Assembly: GCF_020829685.1 (NCBI RefSeq)
Contig: NZ_JAIVFR010000143.1
Coordinates: 1 to 10,266, forward strand
Source: Nostoc sp. CHAB 5715
GTDB lineage: Bacteria; Cyanobacteriota; Cyanobacteriia; Cyanobacteriales; Nostocaceae
DNA length: 10,266 bases
Direction of reading: 5' to 3'
The notes under the pieces: model-generated
Databases searched by the model: none
What the model saw: the letters and a program-made list of their open reading frames with translations, nothing else
What the model was told of the DNA's origin: nothing
Position numbers and translations under genes: made by a program
Part shown: in pieces, positions 1 through 5,847 of the stretch
Position numbering within the stretch: the stretch's first letter is position 1
Layout: each line of letters begins with the position of its first letter

Positions 1-542
1 AGTACGTGCATAGCGATAAAAAGCACTCCCAAAAGGCGAATCTAACAGATCCAAATAAATTTTTTCCGCCATTCTGGTGATTTCTTTGTCATCAAAGCCC
101 ACGTTGGAGGCCCAGAAAGTACAAGTCTGGCAATTAAGTTTGATTGCTTTTGGACTAATGCGATCGCAACTGGTAATAAAGCACCTTGTACTACTACAAT
201 GACAGGCTTTTGCACTACTGTTTGTAAAAAGTGCTGCAACTGTTCTGCCCAATCACTAGGAGTGTAAGCCAGATGAGGCATATCACTTTCGCCACATCCT
301 AGTAAATCAGGGTTGTAAATTGAATTACGCTGACCTGTATTATACCATTCGCGGCAAAATCGCTGCCAAAATTGCCGCGACAATCCGACGCCAATCGGAT
401 GAATTAACAGTAAAGGAATGCCTTCAGGTGTTGTGTTAGTTGGTTGATGAACTTCGTAGGCGCAACGATAATTCCGCCAAGTGTAAAACTGGCTAGGAGA
501 TGCTGTCAAATTGGTTGTGTTAGTTACAGCAGATGGTTGCAT
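1..542 (-). pseudogene. alpha/beta-hydrolase-fold protein, frameshifted and cut by the window edge
   Basis: The ATG at 542 opens a frame of 166 codons that ends at a TAG at 42-44. AGGA about 5 bases upstream of the ATG supports this start. The product has alpha/beta-hydrolase features: a strand followed by HPIG (residues 48-51, oxyanion-loop position) and DLLGCGESDMP (79-89). At the nucleophile elbow the sequence is VQGALLP (118-124), so the usual Ser of GxSxG is missing; it may be a non-catalytic or divergent member. The last residues (KFIWIC) look unnatural. In another frame, positions 1 to about 55 encode LLDSPFGSAFYRYART, which continues the protein well. A single lost base, possibly in the A6 run at 61-66 (minus-strand sense), explains this. 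It could be a real pseudogene or a sequencing error. The gene lies 22 bp downstream of the epimerase and is probably in its operon. The fold call is fairly sure; the substrate is unknown. Confidence 0.72.
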
Positions 543-564
543 AATTCCTAGTTTTTAATACTTA

Positions 565-1389
565 CTAAAAAATCATCTGTGGATGAATTAACTGGTATCC
601 AGCTTCTTTAAGCTTTTCATTCGATACCCAAGCATTATATGGGCGGGTACTCTTAATAGATGTATCCCATTTAACTTTGGGTAAATTATGTTTTTCAAAT
701 AGGCACTCTAGTAAGTCCCGGCTGGTGAGATGTGCATCATCTACTAAATTGTAAATCCCTTGCAAACGACGGTGACGGGAAAATTCTATCGCACCAACAA
801 TATCATCCAAATGAATCCAATTTGTGATATCTTCGCCATTCCCAGGACGGGTTGCACCAGAATATCTGCTAAATATTTTCAACAGTTCCCTGCCAGTCCC
901 ATAAATCCCTCCTAAGCGGAAGATACAAACGCGAAGATTTTCGCTAGATGCTGATAGCAGCACATCCTCTGTTTTTCGGAGAATTTGTGCATTTAAATTA
1001 GCAGGTGCAAGCGGTGTTTCTTCATCTACCCATACACCATTTCTGTCACCATATACTGCATAGCTACCTGTGTATATTAATTGTTTTACACTCGCAACCT
1101 GCTGCAAGGATGAAACTAAAGTTTGGGCGGTTTGTAGATAAGTTTCTTCATAAACTTCTGCACCTTTTGCACTAACACTCAAAACTACAACATCTTGATC
1201 GTGCAAAACTGATTTTAGGCTATCTAAGTCATTACCACGGGTAACTACAACTCTTTGGGATACTGATTTTAGTGCCGGGACACGCTCAGAGGAAGTTGTG
1301 GTTACACTGACAACAAAATCCCCCTTCTCCTGCCAATATTGAGCAACCTTATAACCAACATAACCACAACCAATGATTGCAACGTTCAT
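565..1389 (-). CDS. atypical SDR / NAD-dependent epimerase-dehydratase family protein
   Basis: The 274-residue product begins with a Rossmann dinucleotide-binding motif, GCGYVG at residues 7-12. Other SDR landmarks follow: YTGSYAVYGD (106-115), FRLGGIYGTGR (157-167) and NWIHLDDIVGA (190-200), as in extended or atypical SDR sugar-nucleotide epimerase-like proteins (YeeZ-like group). The catalytic YxxxK is degenerate: at the expected place is QILRK (135-139), so Tyr is replaced by Gln while Lys remains. This is typical of atypical SDRs and makes classical epimerase chemistry doubtful. Length is normal for the small members. It is probably cytoplasmic and binds NAD(P). It is followed closely by the broken hydrolase gene, suggesting one transcription unit. 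No clear Shine-Dalgarno sequence is seen before the ATG. The family is confident; the reaction is unknown. Confidence 0.85.
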   Translation of the reverse strand: MNVAIIGCGYVGYKVAQYWQEKGDFVVSVTTTSSERVPALKSVSQRVVVTRGNDLDSLKSVLHDQDVVVLSVSAKGAEVYEETYLQTAQTLVSSLQQVASVKQLIYTGSYAVYGDRNGVWVDEETPLAPANLNAQILRKTEDVLLSASSENLRVCIFRLGGIYGTGRELLKIFSRYSGATRPGNGEDITNWIHLDDIVGAIEFSRHRRLQGIYNLVDDAHLTSRDLLECLFEKHNLPKVKWDTSIKSTRPYNAWVSNEKLKEAGYQLIHPQMIF

Positions 1390-1483
1390 GACAAATTAGA
1401 CACAAATAAATTAAACTAATCATTGAGATAATATTCTCAATTAAGAAACTGGACGTAAATAAATTTAACAGTCCAGAGCTAAC

Positions 1484-1550
1484 AGTCAATAGTCAATAGT
1501 CAATAGTACAGAAAGTTTTACCTAATGACTAATGACTAATGACTAATGAC
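1484..1550. repeat. two heptamer tandem arrays (STRR-like) forming an imperfect inverted repeat
   Basis: AGTCAAT is repeated three times at 1484-1504 (plus AGT to 1507), and TAATGAC four times at 1523-1550. The reverse complement of the second array reads AGTCATT, which differs from the first in one base per heptamer. The arrays can therefore fold back with about 6 of 7 bases paired around a loop of about 15 bases. The second array runs into the stop codon of the peroxidase gene (TAG at 1550-1552, minus strand). In its transcript the fold would lie just after the stop and could act as a 3' stabiliser or weak terminator; no clean T-run follows. Such heptamer arrays are known from heterocystous cyanobacteria. 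Confidence 0.85.
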
Positions 1551-2035
1551 TATTTTGCTAATTCTTTCTCAATTATGGCAATTATCTCTGATGAATTTGG
1601 CTGGACACTACTATTAAATCGAGCTACCACTTCACCTTGTTTATTAACTAAAAATTTTTCAAAGTTCCAAGCAACAGTTCCCGTTGGCTCAACGGCTTTG
1701 GTAAGTCTCTCATAAAGTGGATGCTGCTGCGAGCCTTTGGCATGAACTTTATCGAATAGTTCAAAGGTAACACTATATTTACTCGTGCAGAATTGCACAA
1801 TCTCTTCATTGCTTCCTGGTTCCTGCGCTCCAAAATCGTTACAGGGGAACCCCAAAATACGTAACCCTGCTTCCCCATACTTCTGGTTCAATTTTTCTAA
1901 CCCTTCGTATTGAGAAGTATAACCGCAGTAGGAAGCCACATTCACAATTAAGAGTACCTTCCCGGTATACTCGTTTAATTGCTTATCCTCACCGTTGATA
2001 GTCTTAACTGCGATGTCCGAAATTGTCTTACTCAT
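1550..2035 (-). CDS. gpx: glutathione peroxidase family thiol peroxidase (Cys type)
   Basis: The 161-residue protein is a complete Gpx-family thioredoxin fold. It has NVASYCGYT (32-40) with peroxidatic Cys37, the signature LGFPCNDFGAQEPGS (61-75) with Gln71, and VAWNFEKFLV (121-130) with Trp123 and Asn124. Together these give the Cys-Gln-Trp-Asn catalytic tetrad. Position 37 is an ordinary Cys codon, not selenocysteine. Cys83 in QFCTSKYSVTF sits where yeast and plant Gpx enzymes carry the resolving Cys, so a thioredoxin-type reductant is likely. It should reduce hydrogen or lipid hydroperoxides in the cytoplasm. No signal peptide is seen. It is transcribed away from the amt locus and its 3' end abuts heptamer repeats. 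The family is very sure; the preferred electron donor is inferred. Confidence 0.95.
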   Translation of the reverse strand: MSKTISDIAVKTINGEDKQLNEYTGKVLLIVNVASYCGYTSQYEGLEKLNQKYGEAGLRILGFPCNDFGAQEPGSNEEIVQFCTSKYSVTFELFDKVHAKGSQQHPLYERLTKAVEPTGTVAWNFEKFLVNKQGEVVARFNSSVQPNSSEIIAIIEKELAK

Positions 2036-2186
2036 CTTGAATCTGATTTATAGGGAATATTGCCAAGTCTCCCATATTACAGGTACTGTAAACCCTCTTT
2101 TTTTAAGGAAATTAGGTTTGTTAGCCTTGTTTCCTCCTACGGTTCTATTTAATTTAGCCTATAAGCTTGTATGGGAGTTTCGATAG

Positions 2187-2710
2187 ATGTTTCCGTCGCT
2201 GATTCGTGCTTAATGAGCAAGGCGATGTCTAACGACAAGCCAGAAGGTGGAGAGTCCTTGCTCAACTAGTACACCTGAGCAATTAAGATAGCGATCGCCT
2301 GTGAGTTTACCTGAGTCATAACTCTTGTGTAAATAGCTCAACTAATCCATTATCTCAGAATAGCCTTAGAAATCTGCGTTGCTTTTAATACAAATCTTTT
2401 CGCAGGGATGAATTATGAATTATCTTAACCTTCGTGTTGAGTTTATCTCTACAACCGTCACTTTTATCAATAAGATTGAATGGTGGAGGCTGCGGGCAAT
2501 TTATCAGTTATTTCACCCAGTGGTCGGTTTAAAGGAGAATTACTGCTTTTCAATATAGCTTTTAAAGTAACAAACAATTAACTTTTTGTATAAAAAATTA
2601 ATAATATTTATAATTGTCCGATCCTGAAATCGGAAAATACCTACCTATAAAGGATATAAATGCTTTATTTGTTGCATCAGGAGCTATATGCCATAAAAAA
2701 AGCGAAAAAA
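2187..2710. other. intergenic stretch, AT-rich, no firm gene
   Basis: This is the 5' half of the long spacer between gpx and the amt locus. It holds a HIP1 octamer at 2291-2298 and a 9-bp inverted repeat, TGAGCAAGG at 2214-2222 with CCTTGCTCA at 2256-2264. The spacer of that repeat (GGCGATGTCTAACGACAAG) resembles common Nostoc interspersed repeats. A 6-bp hairpin lies at 2617-2634 (TCCGAT and ATCGGA). A 47-codon plus-strand frame at 2415-2558 has an AGGG seven bases before its ATG, but I do not recognise the peptide and do not call it. The last 150 bases are very AT-rich, as expected ahead of a promoter. Confidence 0.5.
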
Positions 2711-2726
2711 TGTATTATACGATACA
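2711..2726 (+). promoter_or_regulatory. perfect NtcA-type site TGTA-N8-TACA ahead of the amt pseudogene
   Basis: TGTATTATACGATACA fits the cyanobacterial NtcA consensus GTAN8TAC exactly, with the flanking T and A as well. NtcA is the CRP-family nitrogen regulator that activates ammonium transporter genes. The site is about 86 bases before the ATG of the decayed amt copy. A good -10 (TAN3T) about 22 bases downstream is not evident; TAAATA and TAGACA at 2742-2751 are weak. The promoter may have decayed along with its gene, or the site may act at a distance on the intact amt. Confidence 0.65.
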
Positions 2727-2811
2727 GTTTTTTGGTTTGAGTAAATAGACAATCAGTCAAATTTATCCATCTAGGCATAAATTTACCAAAGGTGAAATAG
2801 GAAGTAGTCTC

Positions 2812-3040
2812 ATGGTTTCTGTAAAGCTCCCACTATTGAGTCTTTATCTGAAACTACAACTAAACTGCAAATTTCCATTGATAATACTTGGTACTAATCA
2901 CTAGTTTTTTAGTATTCTTCATGAAATTGGCTTTGCCATGTTAGAAGCAGCTTTGATGTGCCAAAGAGGTGTAGTTAATGCCTTACTATAAAACTCAATT
3001 GCCGTCGCTGTAACCTTTTTAGTGTGGGGAAAAATCGGCT
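2812..3040 (+). pseudogene. decayed 5' part of an ammonium transporter gene (amt paralog)
   Basis: AGGAAG at 2799-2804 precedes an ATG at 2812. The sequence reads as an Amt N-terminal region only if frames are switched. One frame gives QISIDNTWY (about 2865-2894), the next gives ITSFLVFFMK (2897-2926), and the third gives IGFAMLEAALM and RGVVNALL, then TAA where a Glu codon is expected (LLENF in the family), then TFLVWG to about 3025. That is at least three one-base losses and one nonsense codon. The stretch is homologous to residues around the first membrane helices of the intact Amt downstream; for example, TTTTTAGTATTCTTCATGAA differs at one base from its counterpart at about 3627-3646. 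Clear Amt similarity fades after about 3035, so most of the gene is deleted. It is a distinct paralog, not a fresh duplicate, because its peptide differs (EAALM against ETGFC). Confidence 0.8.
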
Positions 3041-3153
3041 GTAACTATGTTGCACCCTTTTTTATGTATAGACATAATATTGACAATTTCTGGCAATTTC
3101 CTGAACAAAACTTATTTTTGAAAGATTAAAGATTAAGTGAAGAAGACTTGACT

Positions 3154-3195
3154 GTTTCAGAAATTACACCATAATTACTTAAGAATATCTAAAAT
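3154..3195 (+). promoter_or_regulatory. predicted NtcA-dependent promoter of amt
   Basis: GTTTCAGAAATTAC at 3154-3167, flanked by T and A, matches the NtcA site GTAN8TAC with one change (GTT for GTA). After 22 bases comes TAAAAT at 3190-3195, a full TAN3T -10 box. This is the spacing of canonical NtcA-activated (class II) promoters. Transcription would start near 3201-3203, leaving a leader of about 150 bases before the amt start. The expected control is activation under nitrogen limitation. The assignment is inferred from sequence and spacing. Confidence 0.65.
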
Positions 3196-3214
3196 AAATA
3201 TTTACAGATGTGCC

Positions 3215-3233
3215 AGGAGTTTCCTAAACTCCT
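3215..3233 (+). promoter_or_regulatory. 8-bp palindrome with 3-base loop in the amt leader
   Basis: AGGAGTTT (3215-3222), CCT, AAACTCCT (3226-3233) is a perfect inverted repeat. It lies just after the predicted transcription start of amt. It may form a tight hairpin at the 5' end of the mRNA or be a protein-binding site. No T-run follows, so it is not a convincing terminator. Confidence 0.45.
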
Positions 3234-3352
3234 ACTAAGGTAATTTGGTTTTCTGGTTTTTAAACAAGTGGTCTAAAGGAAAAATATCAAAGGACAGTGT
3301 TTTTTTCTGCTTAACCTGTTTTTTTCCTTTTTTAAAGATAGTTTGGAGGATG

Positions 3353-4927
3353 ATGTTGAAATTCATGTACAAACAAAAATCGAAAACAAAAAATAAGCGT
3401 CTGTCTGCAAGAAATTACGCTGTAAATTCACAGCCCAACTCAAAAGTAAAGCTATTTAATCTAGCAATTAAGCGCCTCTCTCCCAGTTGGCAAGCCTGCT
3501 TACCTTTAGCTTGTCTGATTGTGTTGGGTTGGGGTTATGCCGCAGTTGCCCAAACTCCAGCCGCAGGGCCAACGACAGCAGAACTCAAAGTTGCTCTTGA
3601 TACACTGTGGGTTGCGATCGCTGCCTTTTTAGTGTTCTTCATGAACGCTGGTTTTTGTATGTTAGAAACCGGCTTCTGTCGCCGGAAAAACGCTGTCAAC
3701 GTTCTTTCCAAAAACTTGATTGTATTTGCTCTGTCCACCGTTGCCTTTTGGGTACTCGGTTTTGGCTTAATGTTCGGTGATGGCAACGACTTCTTTGGAT
3801 TAAATGGGTTTTTCTTAGGAGGAGCAGATAACAGTCCCGCCACAGGAGAAGCCTATAAAGGTGTTTTCAGTGCCATTAGTTGGGCTGGTGTACCTTTAGC
3901 TGCCAAGTTTTTATTCCAGCTAGTGTTTGCTGGAACAGCAGCAACAATCGTTTCTGGTGCAGTAGCCGAACGGATTAAGTTTATTGACTTCCTAATTTTC
4001 AGCCTCTTACTTGTAGGTATTCTCTACCCCATTACTGGACACTGGATTTGGGGAACTGGTTGGCTAGCAGACAGAGGCTTTTGGGATTTTGCCGGTTGTA
4101 CGGTGGTTCACTCCGTAGGTGGCTGGGCAGCTTTGATGGGAGCAGCATTTCTTGGGCCCCGCCTTGGTAGATATCAAGATAGGCAAGTTGTTGCTATGCC
4201 TGGTCACAACATGAGTATTGCCACTTTGGGCTGTCTGATCCTGTGGTTGGGCTGGTTTGGTTTCAACCCCGGTTCTGTGATGGCTGCCGATCCTAGTGCG
4301 ATCAGTCACATTGCTGTCACCACTAACATGGCTGGTGCTGCCGGTGGAATTGCCGCTACAATTACAGCTTGGTTGTACTTAGGTAAACCAGACCTGTCAA
4401 TGATTATCAATGGTATTTTGGCTGGCTTGGTTGGTGTTACAGCGTCTTGTGCTTACATAGGTATTCCTGCTTCTTTAATCATTGGCTTGATTGCTGGAGT
4501 ACTGGTAGTTTTCTCTGTAACATTCTTTGACAAACTTGGCATTGATGACCCAGTGGGAGCTACCTCAGTTCACCTAGTTTGTGGCATCTGGGGAACTCTA
4601 GCAGTGGGACTGTGGGCTGTTGGCCCTGGTGTTTATTCCTGGTATGGCGATGCACTTGGCCCAGCAAAAGGTTTATTTGCAGGTGGTGGCTTTGGACAGT
4701 TCGGTGTTCAGTTGCTGGGCGTTGTCTCAGTAGGTGGTTTCACTGTTTTACTCAGTAGTATTTTTTGGCTGGCTCTGAAAGTTACTTTAGGTATCAGAGT
4801 ATCCAAAGAAGAGGAACTAGAAGGTTTGGATATCGGTGAACACGGTATGGAAGCCTACAGTGGATTTCTCAAAGAAGGTGATGGAACTGGATTTTCTGAT
4901 GAACAAACTTCAATTGGGAGATTTTAG
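3353..4927 (+). CDS. amt: Amt/MEP/Rh family ammonium transporter
   Basis: This is a 524-residue Amt permease counted from the ATG at 3353. GGAGG at 3345-3349 is very close to this ATG, so starts at 3350, at TTG 3356 or at ATG 3365 are possible; the open frame reaches back to 3245 without another ribosome site. A basic N-terminus and the hydrophobic [15 protein letters not shown] form a likely signal peptide, cleaved before QTPAAG (about residue 67). About 11 membrane helices follow. Pore residues are present: D245 and H253 in [11 protein letters not shown]233 in HWIWGTG, F304 in WFGFNPGS, and the second pore His H407 in [13 protein letters not shown] of the family signature is at about 205. 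The C-terminal tail ([14 protein letters not shown]) is the conserved regulatory tail that couples to PII proteins. It takes up ammonium across the plasma membrane. An NtcA-type promoter lies upstream and a terminator downstream, and a dead amt paralog precedes it. Confidence 0.97.
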   Translation: MLKFMYKQKSKTKNKRLSARNYAVNSQPNSKVKLFNLAIKRLSPSWQACLPLACLIVLGWGYAAVAQTPAAGPTTAELKVALDTLWVAIAAFLVFFMNAGFCMLETGFCRRKNAVNVLSKNLIVFALSTVAFWVLGFGLMFGDGNDFFGLNGFFLGGADNSPATGEAYKGVFSAISWAGVPLAAKFLFQLVFAGTAATIVSGAVAERIKFIDFLIFSLLLVGILYPITGHWIWGTGWLADRGFWDFAGCTVVHSVGGWAALMGAAFLGPRLGRYQDRQVVAMPGHNMSIATLGCLILWLGWFGFNPGSVMAADPSAISHIAVTTNMAGAAGGIAATITAWLYLGKPDLSMIINGILAGLVGVTASCAYIGIPASLIIGLIAGVLVVFSVTFFDKLGIDDPVGATSVHLVCGIWGTLAVGLWAVGPGVYSWYGDALGPAKGLFAGGGFGQFGVQLLGVVSVGGFTVLLSSIFWLALKVTLGIRVSKEEELEGLDIGEHGMEAYSGFLKEGDGTGFSDEQTSIGRF

Positions 4928-5030
4928 GGTAAATATTTTTTTGGTTTACTCTCTGGCATATTCCTAATATGAGCTACCAACACACCATCAGTAGATTCAA
5001 CTGATTCTGCCAAATTCTTTATCCAAACGG

Positions 5031-5073
5031 GGAAAAGTAGGGGGTTTTATACCTCCTACTTTTCCAACTTTTT
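5031..5073 (+). terminator. intrinsic terminator of amt
   Basis: GGAAAAGTAGGGGG (5031-5044) pairs with CCTCCTACTTTTCC (5052-5065): 14 pairs including one G-U, with the 7-base loop TTTTATA. A T-run follows at 5069-5073. It lies about 100 bases after the amt stop codon and makes amt a single-gene unit. The stem is nearly symmetrical, so it may also act against minus-strand reading. Confidence 0.85.
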
Positions 5074-5090
5074 ACCTGATTGGTGCTTTA

Positions 5091-5188
5091 TTACAGCATT
5101 TTTCAGGTATTTAGACCACAGATGAGATGGGGAGTAGGGAGTGGGGAGTAGGGAGTGGTGTAGTTCAATTACTTGAAAAGCGCTGTAA
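5091..5188. mobile_element. 98-bp MITE-like element with imperfect terminal inverted repeats
   Basis: TTACAGCATTTTTCAGGTA at 5091-5109 is inverted as TACTTGAAAAGCGCTGTAA at 5170-5188, with 16 of 19 bases matching. The 4-base word TTTA flanks both ends (5087-5090 and 5189-5192), as a target duplication would. There is no coding capacity. The centre carries a G-rich tandem repeat. I infer a small non-autonomous element; the parent transposase family is not identified. Confidence 0.5.
5129..5156 (+). repeat. G-rich tandem repeat, two 14-bp units (STRR-like), G-quadruplex motif
   Basis: GGGGAGTAGGGAGT occurs twice in direct succession. Read as heptamers on the other strand it gives CCCCACT and CCCTACT, close to the known CCCCART short repeats of heterocystous cyanobacteria. 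The four G-runs of 4, 3, 4 and 3, with loops of 3 to 4 bases, also satisfy the usual G-quadruplex pattern. Confidence 0.8.
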
Positions 5189-5389
5189 TTTAGCGATCGC
5201 AGTCAAAAATACTAATACCATTTCACGAATGTCTCTTCGTTAAAGCTGGCTTACTTAGATAAATATTTAAATTAAATATACCAAAATGCTTGCGAGTATT
5301 AACTGAATAATGCGACGATGAATCTGCCTGATCTGAATCAAAGCTAAAACTTAGTTTCAGCAAAACTTTTTTTACCTTATGAAAATTTT

Positions 5390-5845
5390 ATGGTTAGAGG
5401 ATTGAGAGTTAGTATGCTGCTATTGGCAGTTCTGGGAAATCTGGCGTGGTCATTTAGTGCCAAGGCAAATTTTAACGGCAAACTCACCGTAGAAATTGAT
5501 GGCTTGAAGAATAAACAAGGACAAGTCTGTGCCAGTATATTTGCTAGCAGTGAAGGATTTCCTAGCGATCGCGATCGCGGCTTACAAAAGCAGTGTATCA
5601 AGATTACTAGCACTCCCTTACTCATTACCTTTGAGAACTTAAAAGCAGGTAGTTACGCCGTTGCTGTCTTCCACGATCAAAATAACGACGGCACTCTCAA
5701 TAGCAATATTTTAGGTATACCAACCGAAGGCTTTGGATTTTCCAGCAACCCAGAAATTCGCATAAGAGCAGCCAAATTTAGCGAAGCTGCATTTTTGGTG
5801 GCAGGCCCGAACACTAATATCCAAATCCAATTGAAATATTTTTAG
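5390..5845 (+). CDS. secreted DUF2141-type protein
   Basis: This 151-residue protein has an N-terminal signal peptide: RGLR, then a hydrophobic stretch, with AKA at residues 24-26 giving a type I cleavage site before NFNGKL. The mature part is a beta-rich domain with the DUF2141 hallmark GSYAVAVFHDQNNDG (87-101), then LGIPTEGFGFS (108-118). Two cysteines (47 and 69) could form a disulfide outside the cytoplasm. Function is unknown; the acidic HDQNNDG loop could bind a cation, which is a guess. No good ribosome site precedes the ATG at 5390. An ATG at 5414, behind AGAGGA, would still keep most of the signal peptide. The gene ends 2 bp from the stop of the convergent gene. Codon 60 onward contains an overlapping double HIP1 site, read as SDRDRG. 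Confidence 0.85.
   Translation: MVRGLRVSMLLLAVLGNLAWSFSAKANFNGKLTVEIDGLKNKQGQVCASIFASSEGFPSDRDRGLQKQCIKITSTPLLITFENLKAGSYAVAVFHDQNNDGTLNSNILGIPTEGFGFSSNPEIRIRAAKFSEAAFLVAGPNTNIQIQLKYF
5565..5578. repeat. overlapping pair of HIP1 octamers
   Basis: GCGATCGCGATCGC holds two HIP1 sites sharing two bases, inside the DUF2141 gene. Other HIP1 copies start at 160, 2291, 3614, 5193, 7591, 8409, 9696 and 10061. Overrepresentation of this octamer is a hallmark of many cyanobacterial genomes. Confidence 0.9.
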
Positions 5846-5847
5846 GT

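Noticed and set aside
1484..1550. Heptamer arrays considered as a CRISPR array
   Set aside because: The units are contiguous 7-mers without spacers; this is a short tandem repeat.
1995..2186. Plus-strand 63-codon frame
   Set aside because: It starts inside gpx on the opposite strand, has no ribosome site, and the peptide is unremarkable.
2201..2300. Inverted repeat region considered as a tRNA or structured RNA
   Set aside because: No cloverleaf, no T-loop or anticodon signature; the spacer resembles a common interspersed repeat.
2415..2558. 47-codon plus-strand frame with AGGG ahead of the ATG
   Set aside because: I do not recognise the peptide, and a frame of this size is expected by chance in a 1-kb spacer.
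3245..3352. N-terminal extension of Amt from a TTG at 3245
   Set aside because: The extra 36 residues have no ribosome site and precede a normal basic N-terminus and signal peptide; GGAGG at 3345 supports starts at 3350-3365.
3535..4309. Minus-strand frames opposite amt, and further frames opposite the DUF2141, HEAT and EamA genes
   Set aside because: They are antisense shadows of strongly supported genes and have no domain features.
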